From Mucilaginibacter sp. (GTDB lineage Bacteria; Bacteroidota; Bacteroidia; Sphingobacteriales; Sphingobacteriaceae), in the NCBI GenBank assembly GCA_031292485.1, contig JARLHA010000010.1:1-64000 (forward strand): a DNA stretch of 64,000 bases, read 5' to 3'. Shown here piece by piece: positions 9,317-19,044 of this stretch (its first letter is position 1; each line of letters starts with the position of its first letter). The notes below the pieces were generated by a model. The model saw nothing but the letters and a program-made list of their open reading frames with translations. It made no database searches and was not told the DNA's origin. A program made the position numbers and the translations under genes.

Positions 9317-9538
9317 TCATGTCTCCGGATGAGGGGTTGTAACCTGCTTATATTTTGCCAGCAGGGCCGCATTTGCTTTGTCATCAAGTAACTTGCGGCT
9401 CGAAAGGACAAAAAAAATGCCTGTATACGAAAAGAAAATGCCATAAAATGCCCCATTTATACCTCCCACCACGCGTTTCGCCCCCAGTTTGGCACATAAC
9501 CTGACATAAAAAAGCCAAACGACAAAAGCGATAAGCAT
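9317..9538 (-). CDS. Small membrane protein, unknown function
   Basis: The 73-residue frame has two hydrophobic stretches (about residues 1-15 and 25-45: MLIAFVVWLFYVRLC and GINGAFYGIFFSYTGIFFVL), separated by a basic loop, and ends in a soluble Lys/Ala-rich tail. That hydrophobic-basic-hydrophobic arrangement is what a real small membrane protein looks like and is unlikely for an antisense frame, because no gene lies on the other strand here. I do not recognise the family. It lies 111 bases beyond hypC on the same strand and could be the last gene of the hyp transcript. Confidence 0.5.
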   Translation of the reverse strand: MLIAFVVWLFYVRLCAKLGAKRVVGGINGAFYGIFFSYTGIFFVLSSRKLLDDKANAALLAKYKQVTTPHPET

Positions 9539-9649
9539 ATTGGATAAGTTTGCTTAAAGATAATACGTTAAGATGTGATATGCAAAAGGAGATTTGATAG
9601 CTGCACGGCCTGTTAATTTATCAGAATTTTTATTAAAAAAAGGCTTTAA

Positions 9650-9907
9650 CTACGTCGCCTTCTCCTCCAACTCCTCCACTTCGCCCATGGCTTTTAAATA
9701 GTCGAACACTTTAAGCGCCTCATCTTCATTTATTTTGCTGATGGCTACGCCAACATGTACCAGCACATAATCGCCCACCTGCGCTTCGGGCACCATGCAC
9801 AGGTTAATGGTTTTTTGAATACCGCCAAAGGATACTTTAGCGGTGCGGAACAGGTCGTCCAGTGTGGAGTCGATTTCTAATATTTTACCGGGTATTGCAA
9901 GGCACAT
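9650..9907 (-). CDS. hypC: Hydrogenase maturation chaperone HypC
   Basis: The 85-residue protein begins MCLAIPGKI, the invariant HypC/HybG/HupF start in which Cys2 binds the iron carried from HypD to the large-subunit precursor. The body follows the OB-fold pattern of the family (VSFGG..., VGDYVLVHVGVAISKI), with an acidic C-terminus. Normal length is 75-95 residues. It is the third gene of the leftward hypA-hypB-hypC group, 90 bases after hypB, and a dispersed repeat lies in that gap. Only one HypC paralogue is present in the window, so it probably serves the single hydrogenase here. Confidence 0.95.
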   Translation of the reverse strand: MCLAIPGKILEIDSTLDDLFRTAKVSFGGIQKTINLCMVPEAQVGDYVLVHVGVAISKINEDEALKVFDYLKAMGEVEELEEKAT

Positions 9908-9954
9908 AACTTTGTTTGTTTATTGAGTTTCGTAAATAAAAGCCCATCTTTTTT

Positions 9955-9989
9955 AAGTCCTCTCCTTTGGAGAGGATTTAGGTGAGGCC
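9955..9989. repeat. Dispersed CTCTCCTTTGGAGAG palindromic repeat
   Basis: The stretch AAGTCCTCTCCTTTGGAGAG followed by GATTTAGGTGAGGCC lies in the hypB-hypC gap. A near-identical copy in inverted orientation occurs at 46356-46385. The CTCTCC/GGAGAG core forms a hairpin. This is an intergenic dispersed repeat of a kind common in Bacteroidota; it may affect relative hypB/hypC expression by mRNA processing. Confidence 0.6.
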
Positions 9990-9997
9990 TTAGTTCT

Positions 9998-10813
9998 TTA
10001 AACCGCTTCCGGCTGCAATACTTTTGATTTTAGCCAGTTATACCATTGCGGTAACCCTTCGCCTGTAGTGCAGCTAACTTCAATGATTTCCAGATGATGG
10101 TTCACTTTTTTGGCGTTGGTCTTTGCTTTTTCAATATCAAACGGAACGTAGGGGAGGAGGTCGGTTTTATTGATGATGCACAGGGTAGAGGAGTGGAACA
10201 TATCCGGGTATTTCAAAGGCTTGTCATCGCCTTCGGTAACACTCATAATCACAACTCTTTCCTTTTCGCCCAAATCAAACATCGCCGGGCATACCAGGTT
10301 ACCTACATTTTCAATAAACAGCACAGAATTGTCTTTTGGCTTCAATCCCTGCATGGCATGCAATATCATGTGCGCATCCAGGTGGCAACCCTTGCCGGTA
10401 TTGATCTGGGTAACTTTGGTGCCGGTGGCAAAAATGCGGTCGGCATCGTTATTGGTTTGCTGGTCGCCCTCAATTACAGCAAATTCCAGTTCGCCCTTAA
10501 GGTCTTTTAATGTCCTTTCCAGCAAGGAGGTCTTTCCCGAGCCGGGTGAACTCACCAGGTTCAGCGCTAATATGTTTTTCGCGTCAAAGTAACCGCGGTT
10601 ACGTTCGGCCAGCAGGTTGTTCTGGTGCAATACATCCTGTTCAACATCAATGATTTTTTTTTCGCTGGCCTGCGGATGGTCGTGTGTATGAGTGTGGCCG
10701 TGCGGGTGAACATGGTCATGCGGGTGGCTATGATCATGGGTATGTGGCTGATCTTTATCAACCAGATAAAAAGTAGTTTTGCCGTCGGAGCCGCAGCCGC
10801 ATGTAGCGCACAT
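9998..10813 (-). CDS. hypB: Hydrogenase nickel-incorporation GTPase HypB
   Basis: The 271-residue protein delivers nickel to the hydrogenase large subunit using GTP. The N-terminus has the high-affinity metal motif MCATCGCG. A long His-rich tract follows (residues 24-47, alternating His with Asp, Pro, Gly and Thr), expected to store Ni2+. The G domain follows: P-loop SSPGSGKTSLLERT (about 88-101), GDQQTNNDADRI as switch region, IENVGNLVCP, and the specificity motif NKTDLLPY near the C-terminus. It is preceded by hypA with a 30-base gap. The His-rich tract makes this the storage-type HypB. Confidence 0.96.
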   Translation of the reverse strand: MCATCGCGSDGKTTFYLVDKDQPHTHDHSHPHDHVHPHGHTHTHDHPQASEKKIIDVEQDVLHQNNLLAERNRGYFDAKNILALNLVSSPGSGKTSLLERTLKDLKGELEFAVIEGDQQTNNDADRIFATGTKVTQINTGKGCHLDAHMILHAMQGLKPKDNSVLFIENVGNLVCPAMFDLGEKERVVIMSVTEGDDKPLKYPDMFHSSTLCIINKTDLLPYVPFDIEKAKTNAKKVNHHLEIIEVSCTTGEGLPQWYNWLKSKVLQPEAV

Positions 10814-10843
10814 AATCTTAGGTTTTAATTATTAATATTTATT

Positions 10844-11185
10844 TTACGAAACCAGCAGGGACCTTACTTTTAATTCTTTTCCCTGCACTATATCAATCAA
10901 ATGCTCGCCACAAACAGGGCAGGCATCGTAGTAGTTTTTTATTTCAAACTCCGTATCGCAGTCAAGGCATTTAGCTTTTGCAGTAATGCTGTTAATCTTC
11001 CTTGCGGTGCCATTCAGCATCGTGCCTTTAATGGCCTGTGTCCATGCAAATTCCATGCTATCCATATCAATCCCGCTCATGGTGCCAATGTCAAGCTCAA
11101 TCTCGTCAATAACTGTAGCATCGGCAGCTTTGGCGTGGTCTTCCGCTATTTTAATGATACCCATCACTATGGAAAGTTCATGCAT
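10844..11185 (-). CDS. hypA: Hydrogenase nickel-incorporation protein HypA
   Basis: The 113-residue protein starts MHELSIV, with His2 as the conserved nickel ligand. Its zinc-binding domain has CLDC and CPVC separated by 13 residues (about 73-92). HypA works with HypB to insert nickel in the large subunit. It is the first gene of the leftward hyp operon and diverges from the hydrogenase structural operon across 195 bases, so the two transcripts can be controlled from one intergenic region. Confidence 0.95.
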   Translation of the reverse strand: MHELSIVMGIIKIAEDHAKAADATVIDEIELDIGTMSGIDMDSMEFAWTQAIKGTMLNGTARKINSITAKAKCLDCDTEFEIKNYYDACPVCGEHLIDIVQGKELKVRSLLVS

Positions 11186-11317
11186 GATTTTATTTGATTT
11201 TTAGCGCAACCGTCGCAATATTTTTATATCAAAATTATCGGGATGCATCGGATAAGTATGTGACAACGATCATATTTTAAAATGATATTGCTTACAAGTC
11301 TCTTGAAATCACCTTGG

Positions 11318-11325
11318 TAGATTTG
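11318..11325 (+). promoter_or_regulatory. Candidate -7 element for the hydrogenase structural operon
   Basis: TAGATTTG matches the Bacteroidota -7 consensus TAnnTTTG and lies about 55 bases before the hyaA start codon. No clean TTTG occurs 19-21 bases upstream, so the -33 element is weak or absent. Prediction only. Confidence 0.35.
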
Positions 11326-11380
11326 ATAATTATTTAGCCATTCAGCCTGAATATACTAACCAATTTAAATCATTGCCATC

Positions 11381-12508
11381 ATGAATAATGAGATTATTCC
11401 AAAGCAACCTACTTATTATGAAGAGGTTGAGCGAAAAGGGTATTCGCGCCGCGATTTTGTAAAGTTTGTAAGTTTAATGACCGCCTTTATCGGCCTGGAG
11501 CAATCTGCCATAGGGCAGGTAGCGAAAGCATTAGAGACCAAACCAAGGATGCCGGTGATCTGGCTGCATTTCCAGGAGTGTACCTGCTGCAGCGAAAGTT
11601 TCATCCGTTCTTCTCACCCTATCGTCGCGGATATCCTACTCGATAAGATATCGTTGGACTATACAGAAACATTGATGGCAGCTTCAGGCGCACAGGCCGA
11701 AGCTGCATTGCAAAACACGATGACCAAATATAAGGGCCAGTATATTCTTTGCGTTGAAGGCAGTGTGCCACTGGGCGCTGATGGCGTCTATTGCATGATC
11801 GGCGGAAAAACATCCTTACAGATCCTGCATGAAGTAGCTGAAGGCGCCGCCGCCATTATTGCATGGGGCAGTTGCGCCAGCAACGGCTGTGTGCAATCGG
11901 CCAAACCAAATCCAACCCGTGCAACGCCCATTCATAAAATCATTACCAATAAACCTATTATTAAAGTGCCCGGCTGCCCGCCAATAGGCGAAGTAATGGC
12001 TGGGGTGATCGTTCACTATTTAACCTTTGGCGTAATACCCGAGTTAGACAGGATCGGCAGGCCAAAAGCATTTTACAACAAACGCGTTCACGATACCTGT
12101 TACCGTCGGCCGTTTTATGATGCCGGCTTATTTGTGGAAAGTTTTGACGACGAAAATGCTAAAAAAGGCTATTGCTTATATAAAATGGGCTGTAAAGGGC
12201 CAACTACCTATAACGCCTGCGGGGTTACCAAATGGAACGGCGGCACCAGCTTTCCGATACAGGCAGGGCACCCTTGTATTGGCTGCAGCGAAGAGAATTT
12301 CTGGGATAATGGCAGGTTATATGAGAGAGGATCTTCATTTGCCGGCTTTGGTATCGAAGCGGATGCCGATACTTTGGGCAAGGTTGCCCTCGGTGTAACC
12401 CTGGGCGCTGTTGCGGTTCACGCGGTGGCTACCAATTTTGGCAAAAGCAAAACCCTCCACGAGCATCAGGCTGAGGGGAATGAAAGTGAACACGAATTGG
12501 AATCTTAA
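11381..12508 (+). CDS. hyaA: [NiFe] hydrogenase small subunit, oxygen-tolerant (group 1d-like), Tat-exported
   Basis: The 375-residue subunit has a twin-arginine signal ([18 protein letters not shown], residues 21-38), three iron-sulfur cluster sites and a C-terminal membrane helix (about 333-352) for contact with cytochrome b. Cluster ligands match E. coli Hyd-1 HyaA with a constant offset of 50 residues. The proximal cluster has Cys67, Cys69, Cys70, Cys165, Cys170 and Cys199; the distal has His237, Cys240, Cys265 and Cys271; the medial has Cys280, Cys299 and Cys302. Cys69 and Cys170 are the two extra cysteines that create the [4Fe-3S] proximal cluster of oxygen-tolerant enzymes; standard enzymes have Gly there. 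The mature dimer should sit on the periplasmic face and oxidise H2, passing electrons to quinone through HyaC. It is the first gene of the operon. Confidence 0.97.
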   Translation: MNNEIIPKQPTYYEEVERKGYSRRDFVKFVSLMTAFIGLEQSAIGQVAKALETKPRMPVIWLHFQECTCCSESFIRSSHPIVADILLDKISLDYTETLMAASGAQAEAALQNTMTKYKGQYILCVEGSVPLGADGVYCMIGGKTSLQILHEVAEGAAAIIAWGSCASNGCVQSAKPNPTRATPIHKIITNKPIIKVPGCPPIGEVMAGVIVHYLTFGVIPELDRIGRPKAFYNKRVHDTCYRRPFYDAGLFVESFDDENAKKGYCLYKMGCKGPTTYNACGVTKWNGGTSFPIQAGHPCIGCSEENFWDNGRLYERGSSFAGFGIEADADTLGKVALGVTLGAVAVHAVATNFGKSKTLHEHQAEGNESEHELES

Positions 12509-12536
12509 TCAACGCACATCATAACAAAATAGAATC

Positions 12537-14261
12537 ATGAGTAAGAGAATTGTTGTTGACCCGATCACCAGGATTGAAGGTCACTTGCGTATAGAAGCTG
12601 ATATTGAGAACGGGAAAATTAAAGACGCCTACAGCAGCGGCACCATGGTGCGCCTGCTGGAAGAAATATTACAGGGCCGCGACCCGCGCGATGCCTGGGC
12701 TTTTGTAGGCCGGGTGTGCGGCGTATGTACCTCTATCCACTCCTTAACATCGGTACGATGTGTAGAAGATGCATTGGATATTACCATCCCGCCAAACGCC
12801 GAACTGGTGCGCAACATTATGTTTTGCACCCAATATATGCACGATCATGTGGTGCATTTTTATCACCTGCACGCCATGGATTGGGTTGATGTGGTAAACG
12901 CGCTAAAGGCTGATCCAAAAAAAACATCGGAACTGGCACAAAGCATTTCGCACTGGCCAAAAAGCTCGCCGGGCTATTTTAGCGATATTCAAACCCGAAT
13001 TAAAAAGTTTGTTGCCAGCGGGCAGCTGGGCATTTTTTCCAATGGGTACTGGGGCCATAAAGCCTACAAGCTACCTGCCGAAGTAAACCTCATCGGCCTT
13101 GCGCATTACCTCGAGGCGCTTGAATGGCAAAAGGAAATAGTAAAGGTACATGCCATCTTCGGCGGCAAAAACCCGCACCCTAATTATTTGGTGGGCGGTA
13201 TGGCCTGCGCCATCAACCTGGATGATGTGAGCATGATCAATGCAGAGCGTTTAGCTTATGTGGGCCAGCTATTGCAGGATGGGAAAGATTTTGTTGAACA
13301 GGTTTATATCCCTGATTTAATGGCGATCGCTTCGTTTTATAAGGATTGGGGTGCTATAGGCGGCGGTTTGGGTAATTATTTGGTTTATGGCGATTTGCCA
13401 ACCAATGGCTACCGCGACACATCAGCTTATAAATTCCCGGGGGGCGCTATCCTCAATAAGGATGTAAGTAGAATTTACGATGTTGACTTAAGAAAAGATG
13501 ACGAAGTGCAGGAATTTATAACCCACTCCTGGTATGAATATGCAGGCGGGGATGATGAAGGGTTGCACCCATGGAAAGGCGAAAGCAAGGTGAAATACAG
13601 CGGCCCGAAACCGCCGTTTGACCACCTCGATACTGATAAAAAATATAGCTACCTGAAAACACCAAGATGGAAAGGCCATGCCATGGAAGTGGGGCCTTTA
13701 GCCCGGGTGTTGGTTGGTTATGGACGTGGAAGGCCGGAATTTAAAGAAGTGGTTGACAAAGCGCTGAAAGATTTGAACGTGCCGATCACGGCCCTGTTCT
13801 CTACCCTCGGCAGAACTGCCGCCCGCGGGCTCGAAAGCAGTTTGACGGCACAATGGGGTCTCGACTTTTATAACCAGTTACTGGCCAATATCAAAGCAGG
13901 CGATACCCGGATGGCCGAAATGGGCAAGTTTGACCCGGCTACCTGGCCAAAATCAGCCTTCGGCGTTGGGCATACTGAGGCACCACGCGGCGCGCTGGCA
14001 CACTGGATCAATATCCAGGACCAGAAGATAGCCAACTACCAGCTGGTGGTTCCAACAACATGGAATGCGTCGCCGCGGGATAGCAAAGGCGGCATGTCGG
14101 CTTATGAAGCAGCACTGATAGATACCCCGGTGGCTGACGAAACACAACCGCTGGAAATATTAAGGACCATCCACAGTTTCGATCCTTGTATGGCCTGCAG
14201 CGTGCATTTGTATGATGAAGATGGAAAAACAATCAACAGGGTAAGTGTATTGGGCGATTAA
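12537..14261 (+). CDS. hyaB: [NiFe] hydrogenase large subunit
   Basis: This 574-residue catalytic subunit has both nickel-binding motifs. The N-terminal RVCGVCTSIH contains Cys61 and Cys64, and the C-terminal DPCMACSVH contains Cys551 and Cys554. Seventeen residues follow His557; they are removed by the HyaD endopeptidase after nickel insertion. DPITRIEGHLRIE at the start is a group 1 signature. The subunit has no signal of its own and would be exported with the small subunit's Tat signal. The gene starts 28 bases after hyaA. Length and motifs are normal. Confidence 0.97.
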   Translation: MSKRIVVDPITRIEGHLRIEADIENGKIKDAYSSGTMVRLLEEILQGRDPRDAWAFVGRVCGVCTSIHSLTSVRCVEDALDITIPPNAELVRNIMFCTQYMHDHVVHFYHLHAMDWVDVVNALKADPKKTSELAQSISHWPKSSPGYFSDIQTRIKKFVASGQLGIFSNGYWGHKAYKLPAEVNLIGLAHYLEALEWQKEIVKVHAIFGGKNPHPNYLVGGMACAINLDDVSMINAERLAYVGQLLQDGKDFVEQVYIPDLMAIASFYKDWGAIGGGLGNYLVYGDLPTNGYRDTSAYKFPGGAILNKDVSRIYDVDLRKDDEVQEFITHSWYEYAGGDDEGLHPWKGESKVKYSGPKPPFDHLDTDKKYSYLKTPRWKGHAMEVGPLARVLVGYGRGRPEFKEVVDKALKDLNVPITALFSTLGRTAARGLESSLTAQWGLDFYNQLLANIKAGDTRMAEMGKFDPATWPKSAFGVGHTEAPRGALAHWINIQDQKIANYQLVVPTTWNASPRDSKGGMSAYEAALIDTPVADETQPLEILRTIHSFDPCMACSVHLYDEDGKTINRVSVLGD

Positions 14262-14277
14262 TTAAAAAAACAATATT

Positions 14278-15021
14278 ATGGCAAACAAATATTTACATAT
14301 CCCCCGCTTACGGAGGGTTTATGTGTGGGAAATGCCGGTAAGATTTTACCACTGGTTAAATGCGCTGGTTATTGTTGTTTTAATCATCACGGGATTTTAT
14401 ATCTCCAACCCGCTTGGTTTATTAAGTCATAATGATGCCTCGCACCAATATACCATGGGCTGGTTCAGGTACCTCCATTTTGCAGCGGCTTATATTTTCT
14501 TTTTTAACTTTCTATTCCGCCTGTACTGGGGGTTTGTGGGCAACAAATTTGCCAACTGGAAGCAGTTTATCCCTACCTCAAAAAGGTTTTTTAAAGAAAT
14601 GTGGGCCGTATTTAAAATTGATATCCTGATGCTGAAAAAGAACGGCAAAGAACAGGACCATTTAAGCATCGGCCACAACGCGATGGCCGGGTTTATCTAC
14701 TTCTTAACTTTCATTGCTTTTTTGGTACAGTGTTTAACAGGCTTTGGTTTATATGCCGGCATGTCATCCTGGTGGCTGCCAAAATTATTTGCCTGGGTTC
14801 CGGCCATGTTTGGCGGCGATATCCTTACCCGGCAGATCCATCATTGGTCCATGTGGTTCTTTATCCTCTTCGCGGTAATCCACGTTTACCTGGTATTCTA
14901 TCATGATTATGTAGAAGGCCGTGGCGAGATCAGCAGCATGGGTGGCGGATTTAAGTTTATTGAAGAGGAAATGTTTGAAAAGAACGCACACCAGACACCA
15001 AACCCCCAAAAAGTAAAATGA
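14278..15021 (+). CDS. hyaC: Hydrogenase b-type cytochrome subunit
   Basis: The 247-residue membrane protein has four hydrophobic segments, beginning at about residues 22-44, 62-83, 135-158 and 188-208. It also has the His-rich heme positions typical of HyaC/HupC: RFYHWLNALV in helix 1, RYLHFAAAY in helix 2, and IHHWSMWFFILFAVIHVYLV in the last. It anchors the HyaAB dimer and transfers electrons from the distal cluster to the quinone pool. It follows hyaB after 16 bases, and its stop overlaps the hyaD start by four bases (ATGA), indicating translational coupling. Confidence 0.94.
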   Translation: MANKYLHIPRLRRVYVWEMPVRFYHWLNALVIVVLIITGFYISNPLGLLSHNDASHQYTMGWFRYLHFAAAYIFFFNFLFRLYWGFVGNKFANWKQFIPTSKRFFKEMWAVFKIDILMLKKNGKEQDHLSIGHNAMAGFIYFLTFIAFLVQCLTGFGLYAGMSSWWLPKLFAWVPAMFGGDILTRQIHHWSMWFFILFAVIHVYLVFYHDYVEGRGEISSMGGGFKFIEEEMFEKNAHQTPNPQKVK

Positions 15022-15527
15022 AAAAAAATAAAGGCACATTAATACTTGGCATAGGCAATTACCTGATGGGTGATGAAGGCATCGGCGTGCACATTGCCAG
15101 TCTGCTCGAAAAGGAAACTTTGCCCGCAGGCGTTGATGTGCTTGATGGGGGCACAGGCGGATTTTACCTGCTGGAGTATTTCGAAATATATCAACATGTT
15201 ATTTTGGTTGACGCCACGCTGGATGGCAATGCCCCCGGTACCATCCGTTTAATAAAACCCAGGTTTGCCGCTGATTTTCCGCCTGCCATGAGCACGCACG
15301 ACATTGGTTTAAAGGACCTGGTAAGCGCCTTGCAGGTTTTGGGTAAAATGCCCGAAATTGACCTTTTTGTGGTAAGTATCGAGTCCGTACAGCAACAGGG
15401 TATCGAGCTTACCGCAAAAATTGCAAGCGTAGTGCCCGATATAATTAACGGGATCAAACGCCTGCTCCATCTGAATGATGAGATCCTGGCAGAACCTCCG
15501 TTTGCAAATGTTGTAACTGTGCCGTAA
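15018..15527 (+). CDS. hyaD: Hydrogenase maturation endopeptidase
   Basis: The 169-residue protein is of the HyaD/HupD family, which removes the C-terminal extension of the large subunit once nickel is bound. The opening LILGIGNYLMGDEGIGVH carries the conserved nickel-sensing Glu (GDEG). VILVDATLDGNAPGT holds the second conserved Asp and MSTHDIGLKDL the conserved His. It overlaps hyaC by four bases and hypF follows after one base, so it sits inside the operon. Confidence 0.94.
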   Translation: MKKNKGTLILGIGNYLMGDEGIGVHIASLLEKETLPAGVDVLDGGTGGFYLLEYFEIYQHVILVDATLDGNAPGTIRLIKPRFAADFPPAMSTHDIGLKDLVSALQVLGKMPEIDLFVVSIESVQQQGIELTAKIASVVPDIINGIKRLLHLNDEILAEPPFANVVTVP

Positions 15528-15528
15528 C

Positions 15529-17898
15529 ATGGAAACTTATCATATCCATATCAATGGCATAGTACAGGGGGTTGGCTTTAGGCCGATGATTTATCATTTG
15601 GCAAAAAAACTGAACCTGAACGGATATGTAAAAAACGACAGCAATGGCGTTAATGTTTTTTTTAATGCTTCGTATGATGAGGCAGATGCATTTTTTAAGA
15701 GAATAAAACTGGCGGCGCCGGAGAAATCGAAGATCATCTCGGCCAAACTTTTTAGAATAACTGACCAATCTTACGTTGATTTTACCATACTGGTTCAAGA
15801 CAATAATGCCTGCGAAAAACAGGTGTTATTGTCGCCGGATATGGCGTTATGCCCCGATTGCAGGGCCGAATTACACGATGCCGGCAACCGCCGCTACCGC
15901 TACCCATTTATTACCTGTACCCAGTGTGGGCCGCGTTATTCCATTATGAATGGCCTGCCATATGAACGGCATACTACAGCCATGCAAGCCTTTACGATGT
16001 GTGAAACCTGCAAAGCAGAGTACCTTGATATCAACGACCGCAGGTTTTTTTCTCAAACCAACTCTTGCGTAGATTGTGGTATAAAGCTTAGCCTTTATAA
16101 AGATGCTTCAACCATTATTGCAAATGATACGGAAGCTGTTTTATCCCACATCAAAAATTATCTCCGGCAGGGTAAAATTATTGCTGTAAAGGGCATAGGC
16201 GGCTATTTACTACTTTGCGATGCGAATAATTTACAAGCCATACAGATACTCAGGGCCCGTAAATACCGGCCGTCAAAACCATTTGCCATTTTATACCCCT
16301 GTATTAAAAGCGTTCAAAATAGCTTTGAATTAAATGAACAGGAACAGGAATTATTGGAAAGCCCGGCGGCGCCTATCGTTTTATTGGCGCTAAAACAAAC
16401 TGCTTTTTATGAACTTGCCGTAAAGGGAATAATACCTGGCCTGGAGAGGATGGGAGTGATGATTCCTTATAATCCATTGTTAGATTTAATTTCCAACGAC
16501 TTTGGAAAGCCATTGATCGCTACCAGCGCCAATATTTCGGGTTCGCCGATTATTTATAAAGATGACGACGCCCTCAACTATTTATTTGAAATTGCCGATT
16601 GCGTGGTAAGCAACAACAGGGAGATCATCACACCGCAGGATGACAGCGTGGTGCAGGTGTCAAAATACACACATCAGCAAATCATTTTCCGGAGGTCGAG
16701 GGGATACGCTCCTTCATTTTTGGATTATCAGCCCCAAACAAAATCAGGTATCCTGTCAACCGGCGCGTTTTTAAAAAGCAGTTTCACATTAGCCGTAAAC
16801 GGAAATGTTTTTGTAAGTCAGTTTTTAGGCAGCGGCGAAAGCTTTGAGTCGCAGCTGATGTACCGGCAAACCCTTGAGCATTGGCTCCAAATGTACACGG
16901 TTAAGCCGGAGGTTATTGTTGCCGATATGCACCCCGGCTATTTTTCGACTGAATACGCCCTTGAGCTTGCTGAGAAATTTGATGCAGAAGTGAAACTGGT
17001 ACAGCACCACGAGGCTCATTTTGCCGCGGTATTAGCCGAAAATAAATTGCTCCGAAAAAAAGATCCTGTTTTGGGTGTCATTTGGGATGGTACCGGTTTG
17101 GGTACCGACCGCAATATCTGGGGTGGCGAGTTTTTTAAATATGAAAACAACCAAATGGAGCGCGTTAACCATTTTGATTATTTCCCGACTGTCGCCGGGG
17201 ATAAAACAGCTTTGGAACCGCGTATAGCTGCCCTGTGTGCCGTAAGCGAATCGGGCCGCCGGCCTTCTATCCTGAAAGAAAAATTTACCGGCGCGGAATG
17301 GAATAACTACCATGCCCTGATCAGGAGTGCGAACCTTTTCACGTCTTCAGTCGGCAGGATCTTCGACGCTGTTGCTTCGCTGTTGGGTATTTGCGATAAG
17401 CAAAGTTACGAGGGCGAAGCCGCCATGTACCTGCAAAGGGCCGCCGCCGCCTACGTTGATGAAAATGGCTTCAACATGGATGAATCCTATGTAAAAGAAT
17501 GGAAAGCCGATGGTTTGGTGCCAACTGAAGTATTGATCCGCAACCTATTGGCGGATATCAACAGCGGAAAACCGATTAGCTATATCGCCGCCAAATTTCA
17601 TTATACCATGGTTTGTTTACCAGGCATTATAGCTGGTGACCTTAATATACAGCATATCTGTTTTAGCGGCGGGGTGTTCCAGAACGCTTTGCTGGTCGAC
17701 TGGATCAAAACAGCATATGAAGGAAAGTACCAGTTGTATTTTCACATCAACCTGTCGCCCAATGATGAAAATATTTCCTTCGGGCAACTGGTATATGATG
17801 AAAACGGGATAAAAAGTAAACCTGTCGTCCGGGATACATCAGGTAGGGAAAACATAAATAAAGAAGATATTAACGATTTGTACGATTTAGCGTTATGA
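15529..17898 (+). CDS. hypF: Carbamoyltransferase HypF
   Basis: HypF makes the carbamoyl precursor of the cyanide ligands of the NiFe site from carbamoyl phosphate and ATP. All domains are present in the 789 residues. An acylphosphatase domain comes first (GIVQGVGFRPMIYHLAKKL). Two zinc fingers follow between about residues 107 and 183 (CPDC, CTQCGPRYS, CETC, CVDCG). A YrdC-like domain comes next (KIIAVKGIGGYLLLCDA, RKYRPSKPFAIL), and a Kae1-like transferase domain closes the protein (QHHEAHFAAVLAE, WDGTGLGTDRNIWGGEF, CFSGGVFQNALL). Its stop overlaps the hypD start by four bases. Confidence 0.96.
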   Translation: METYHIHINGIVQGVGFRPMIYHLAKKLNLNGYVKNDSNGVNVFFNASYDEADAFFKRIKLAAPEKSKIISAKLFRITDQSYVDFTILVQDNNACEKQVLLSPDMALCPDCRAELHDAGNRRYRYPFITCTQCGPRYSIMNGLPYERHTTAMQAFTMCETCKAEYLDINDRRFFSQTNSCVDCGIKLSLYKDASTIIANDTEAVLSHIKNYLRQGKIIAVKGIGGYLLLCDANNLQAIQILRARKYRPSKPFAILYPCIKSVQNSFELNEQEQELLESPAAPIVLLALKQTAFYELAVKGIIPGLERMGVMIPYNPLLDLISNDFGKPLIATSANISGSPIIYKDDDALNYLFEIADCVVSNNREIITPQDDSVVQVSKYTHQQIIFRRSRGYAPSFLDYQPQTKSGILSTGAFLKSSFTLAVNGNVFVSQFLGSGESFESQLMYRQTLEHWLQMYTVKPEVIVADMHPGYFSTEYALELAEKFDAEVKLVQHHEAHFAAVLAENKLLRKKDPVLGVIWDGTGLGTDRNIWGGEFFKYENNQMERVNHFDYFPTVAGDKTALEPRIAALCAVSESGRRPSILKEKFTGAEWNNYHALIRSANLFTSSVGRIFDAVASLLGICDKQSYEGEAAMYLQRAAAAYVDENGFNMDESYVKEWKADGLVPTEVLIRNLLADINSGKPISYIAAKFHYTMVCLPGIIAGDLNIQHICFSGGVFQNALLVDWIKTAYEGKYQLYFHINLSPNDENISFGQLVYDENGIKSKPVVRDTSGRENINKEDINDLYDLAL

Positions 17899-18998
17899 AG
17901 TATTTATCAGAATTCCGCTCACCGGAAATTGTGGAGGCCCTGCTGAAAGAAATCAGGGAGACCGTAAAAGGAAACTGGAATATTATGGAGGTATGCGGCG
18001 GGCAGACGCATTCGCTGGTTAAAAATGGTATCCTTAATATGCTGCCGGCCAATATTCAAATGGTACACGGCCCGGGTTGCCCGGTTTGTGTTACGCCGGT
18101 AAACCTCATCGATAAAGCGGTTCACCTGGCCATGGAGCATAAGGTGATCCTGTGTTCCTATGGCGATATGATCCGCGTTCCCGGAAGCGGCATGAGCCTG
18201 CTGGAAGCAAAATCAAAAGGCGCGGATGTGCGTATTTTATATTCGCCGCTCGAAGCCGTCAACATCGCCAAAGAAAACCCCGGCCGCGAAGTGGTTTTTT
18301 TTGCGGTGGGTTTTGAAACCACCGCGCCGGCCAATGCGCTTTCGGTTATCCAGGCCTATCAATCCGGCGTAAAAAATTATTCAATCCTTACTTCGCATGT
18401 ATTAGTGCCGCCTGCTATCGAGGCCATTATGAGCGACAAGGAGTGTGAAGTTGATGCCTTTTTAGGAGCCGGCCACGTATGTGCCATTATGGGAATGAGC
18501 GAATATTACCCGATAGTTGAAAAGTATAAGATCCCTATCGTCATCACCGGCTTTGAGCCGGTTGATCTGCTCGAGGGTATTTTAGCTACAGTAAAACAAC
18601 TGGAAAACGGCGAATACCGGCTGGAGAATCAATATACCCGCATTGTTGAGGCTGCCGGAAATACCAGCGCTATAAAAGCCATCGACCAGGTATTTGAAGT
18701 TACTGACCGCGAATGGCGTGGTATTGGCGAAATTGCCTCCAGCGGTTATGGCGTTAAAGATAAGTACAGTGCTTACGATGCCATGAAAAAGTTTAAATTT
18801 GATATGGCCGAATCGCATGAAGACCCAACCTGCATGTCAGGCGATATCATGAAAGGAAAGATCAAGCCAAATCAATGCCCCAACTTTGGCACAAAATGCA
18901 CCCCGGTGCAGCCCCTTGGCGCGCCGATGGTAAGCAGTGAGGGTGCCTGTGCTGCTTATTATTATTTTAATATGATAACTGTAGAGGAGGTCATTTAG
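17895..18998 (+). CDS. hypD: Hydrogenase iron-cofactor assembly protein HypD
   Basis: HypD is the [4Fe-4S] scaffold on which, with HypC, the Fe(CN)2CO unit is built. The 367-residue protein shows MEVCGGQTHS with Cys34, GPGCPVCVTP with Cys62 and Cys65, GFETTAPANA, and the Cys-rich C-terminal region around CMSGDIMKG and NFGTKCTP. Length is normal (about 360-375). It is translationally coupled to hypF. After its TAG stop the sequence enters a long repeat element that separates it from hypE. Confidence 0.96.
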   Translation: MKYLSEFRSPEIVEALLKEIRETVKGNWNIMEVCGGQTHSLVKNGILNMLPANIQMVHGPGCPVCVTPVNLIDKAVHLAMEHKVILCSYGDMIRVPGSGMSLLEAKSKGADVRILYSPLEAVNIAKENPGREVVFFAVGFETTAPANALSVIQAYQSGVKNYSILTSHVLVPPAIEAIMSDKECEVDAFLGAGHVCAIMGMSEYYPIVEKYKIPIVITGFEPVDLLEGILATVKQLENGEYRLENQYTRIVEAAGNTSAIKAIDQVFEVTDREWRGIGEIASSGYGVKDKYSAYDAMKKFKFDMAESHEDPTCMSGDIMKGKIKPNQCPNFGTKCTPVQPLGAPMVSSEGACAAYYYFNMITVEEVI

Positions 18999-19044
18999 TC
19001 ATTGGGTCATTGGATTGTTTTAAAAGATATTAATCATAATTTAT

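Noticed and set aside
10094..10592. Two plus-strand frames of about 140 codons within hypB
   Set aside because: Both are antisense shadows of hypB, which has complete GTPase motifs.
11381..14261. Hydrogenase as an H2-sensing (regulatory) enzyme
   Set aside because: The small subunit has a Tat signal and membrane anchor and the large subunit has a cleavable C-terminal extension, which H2 sensors lack.
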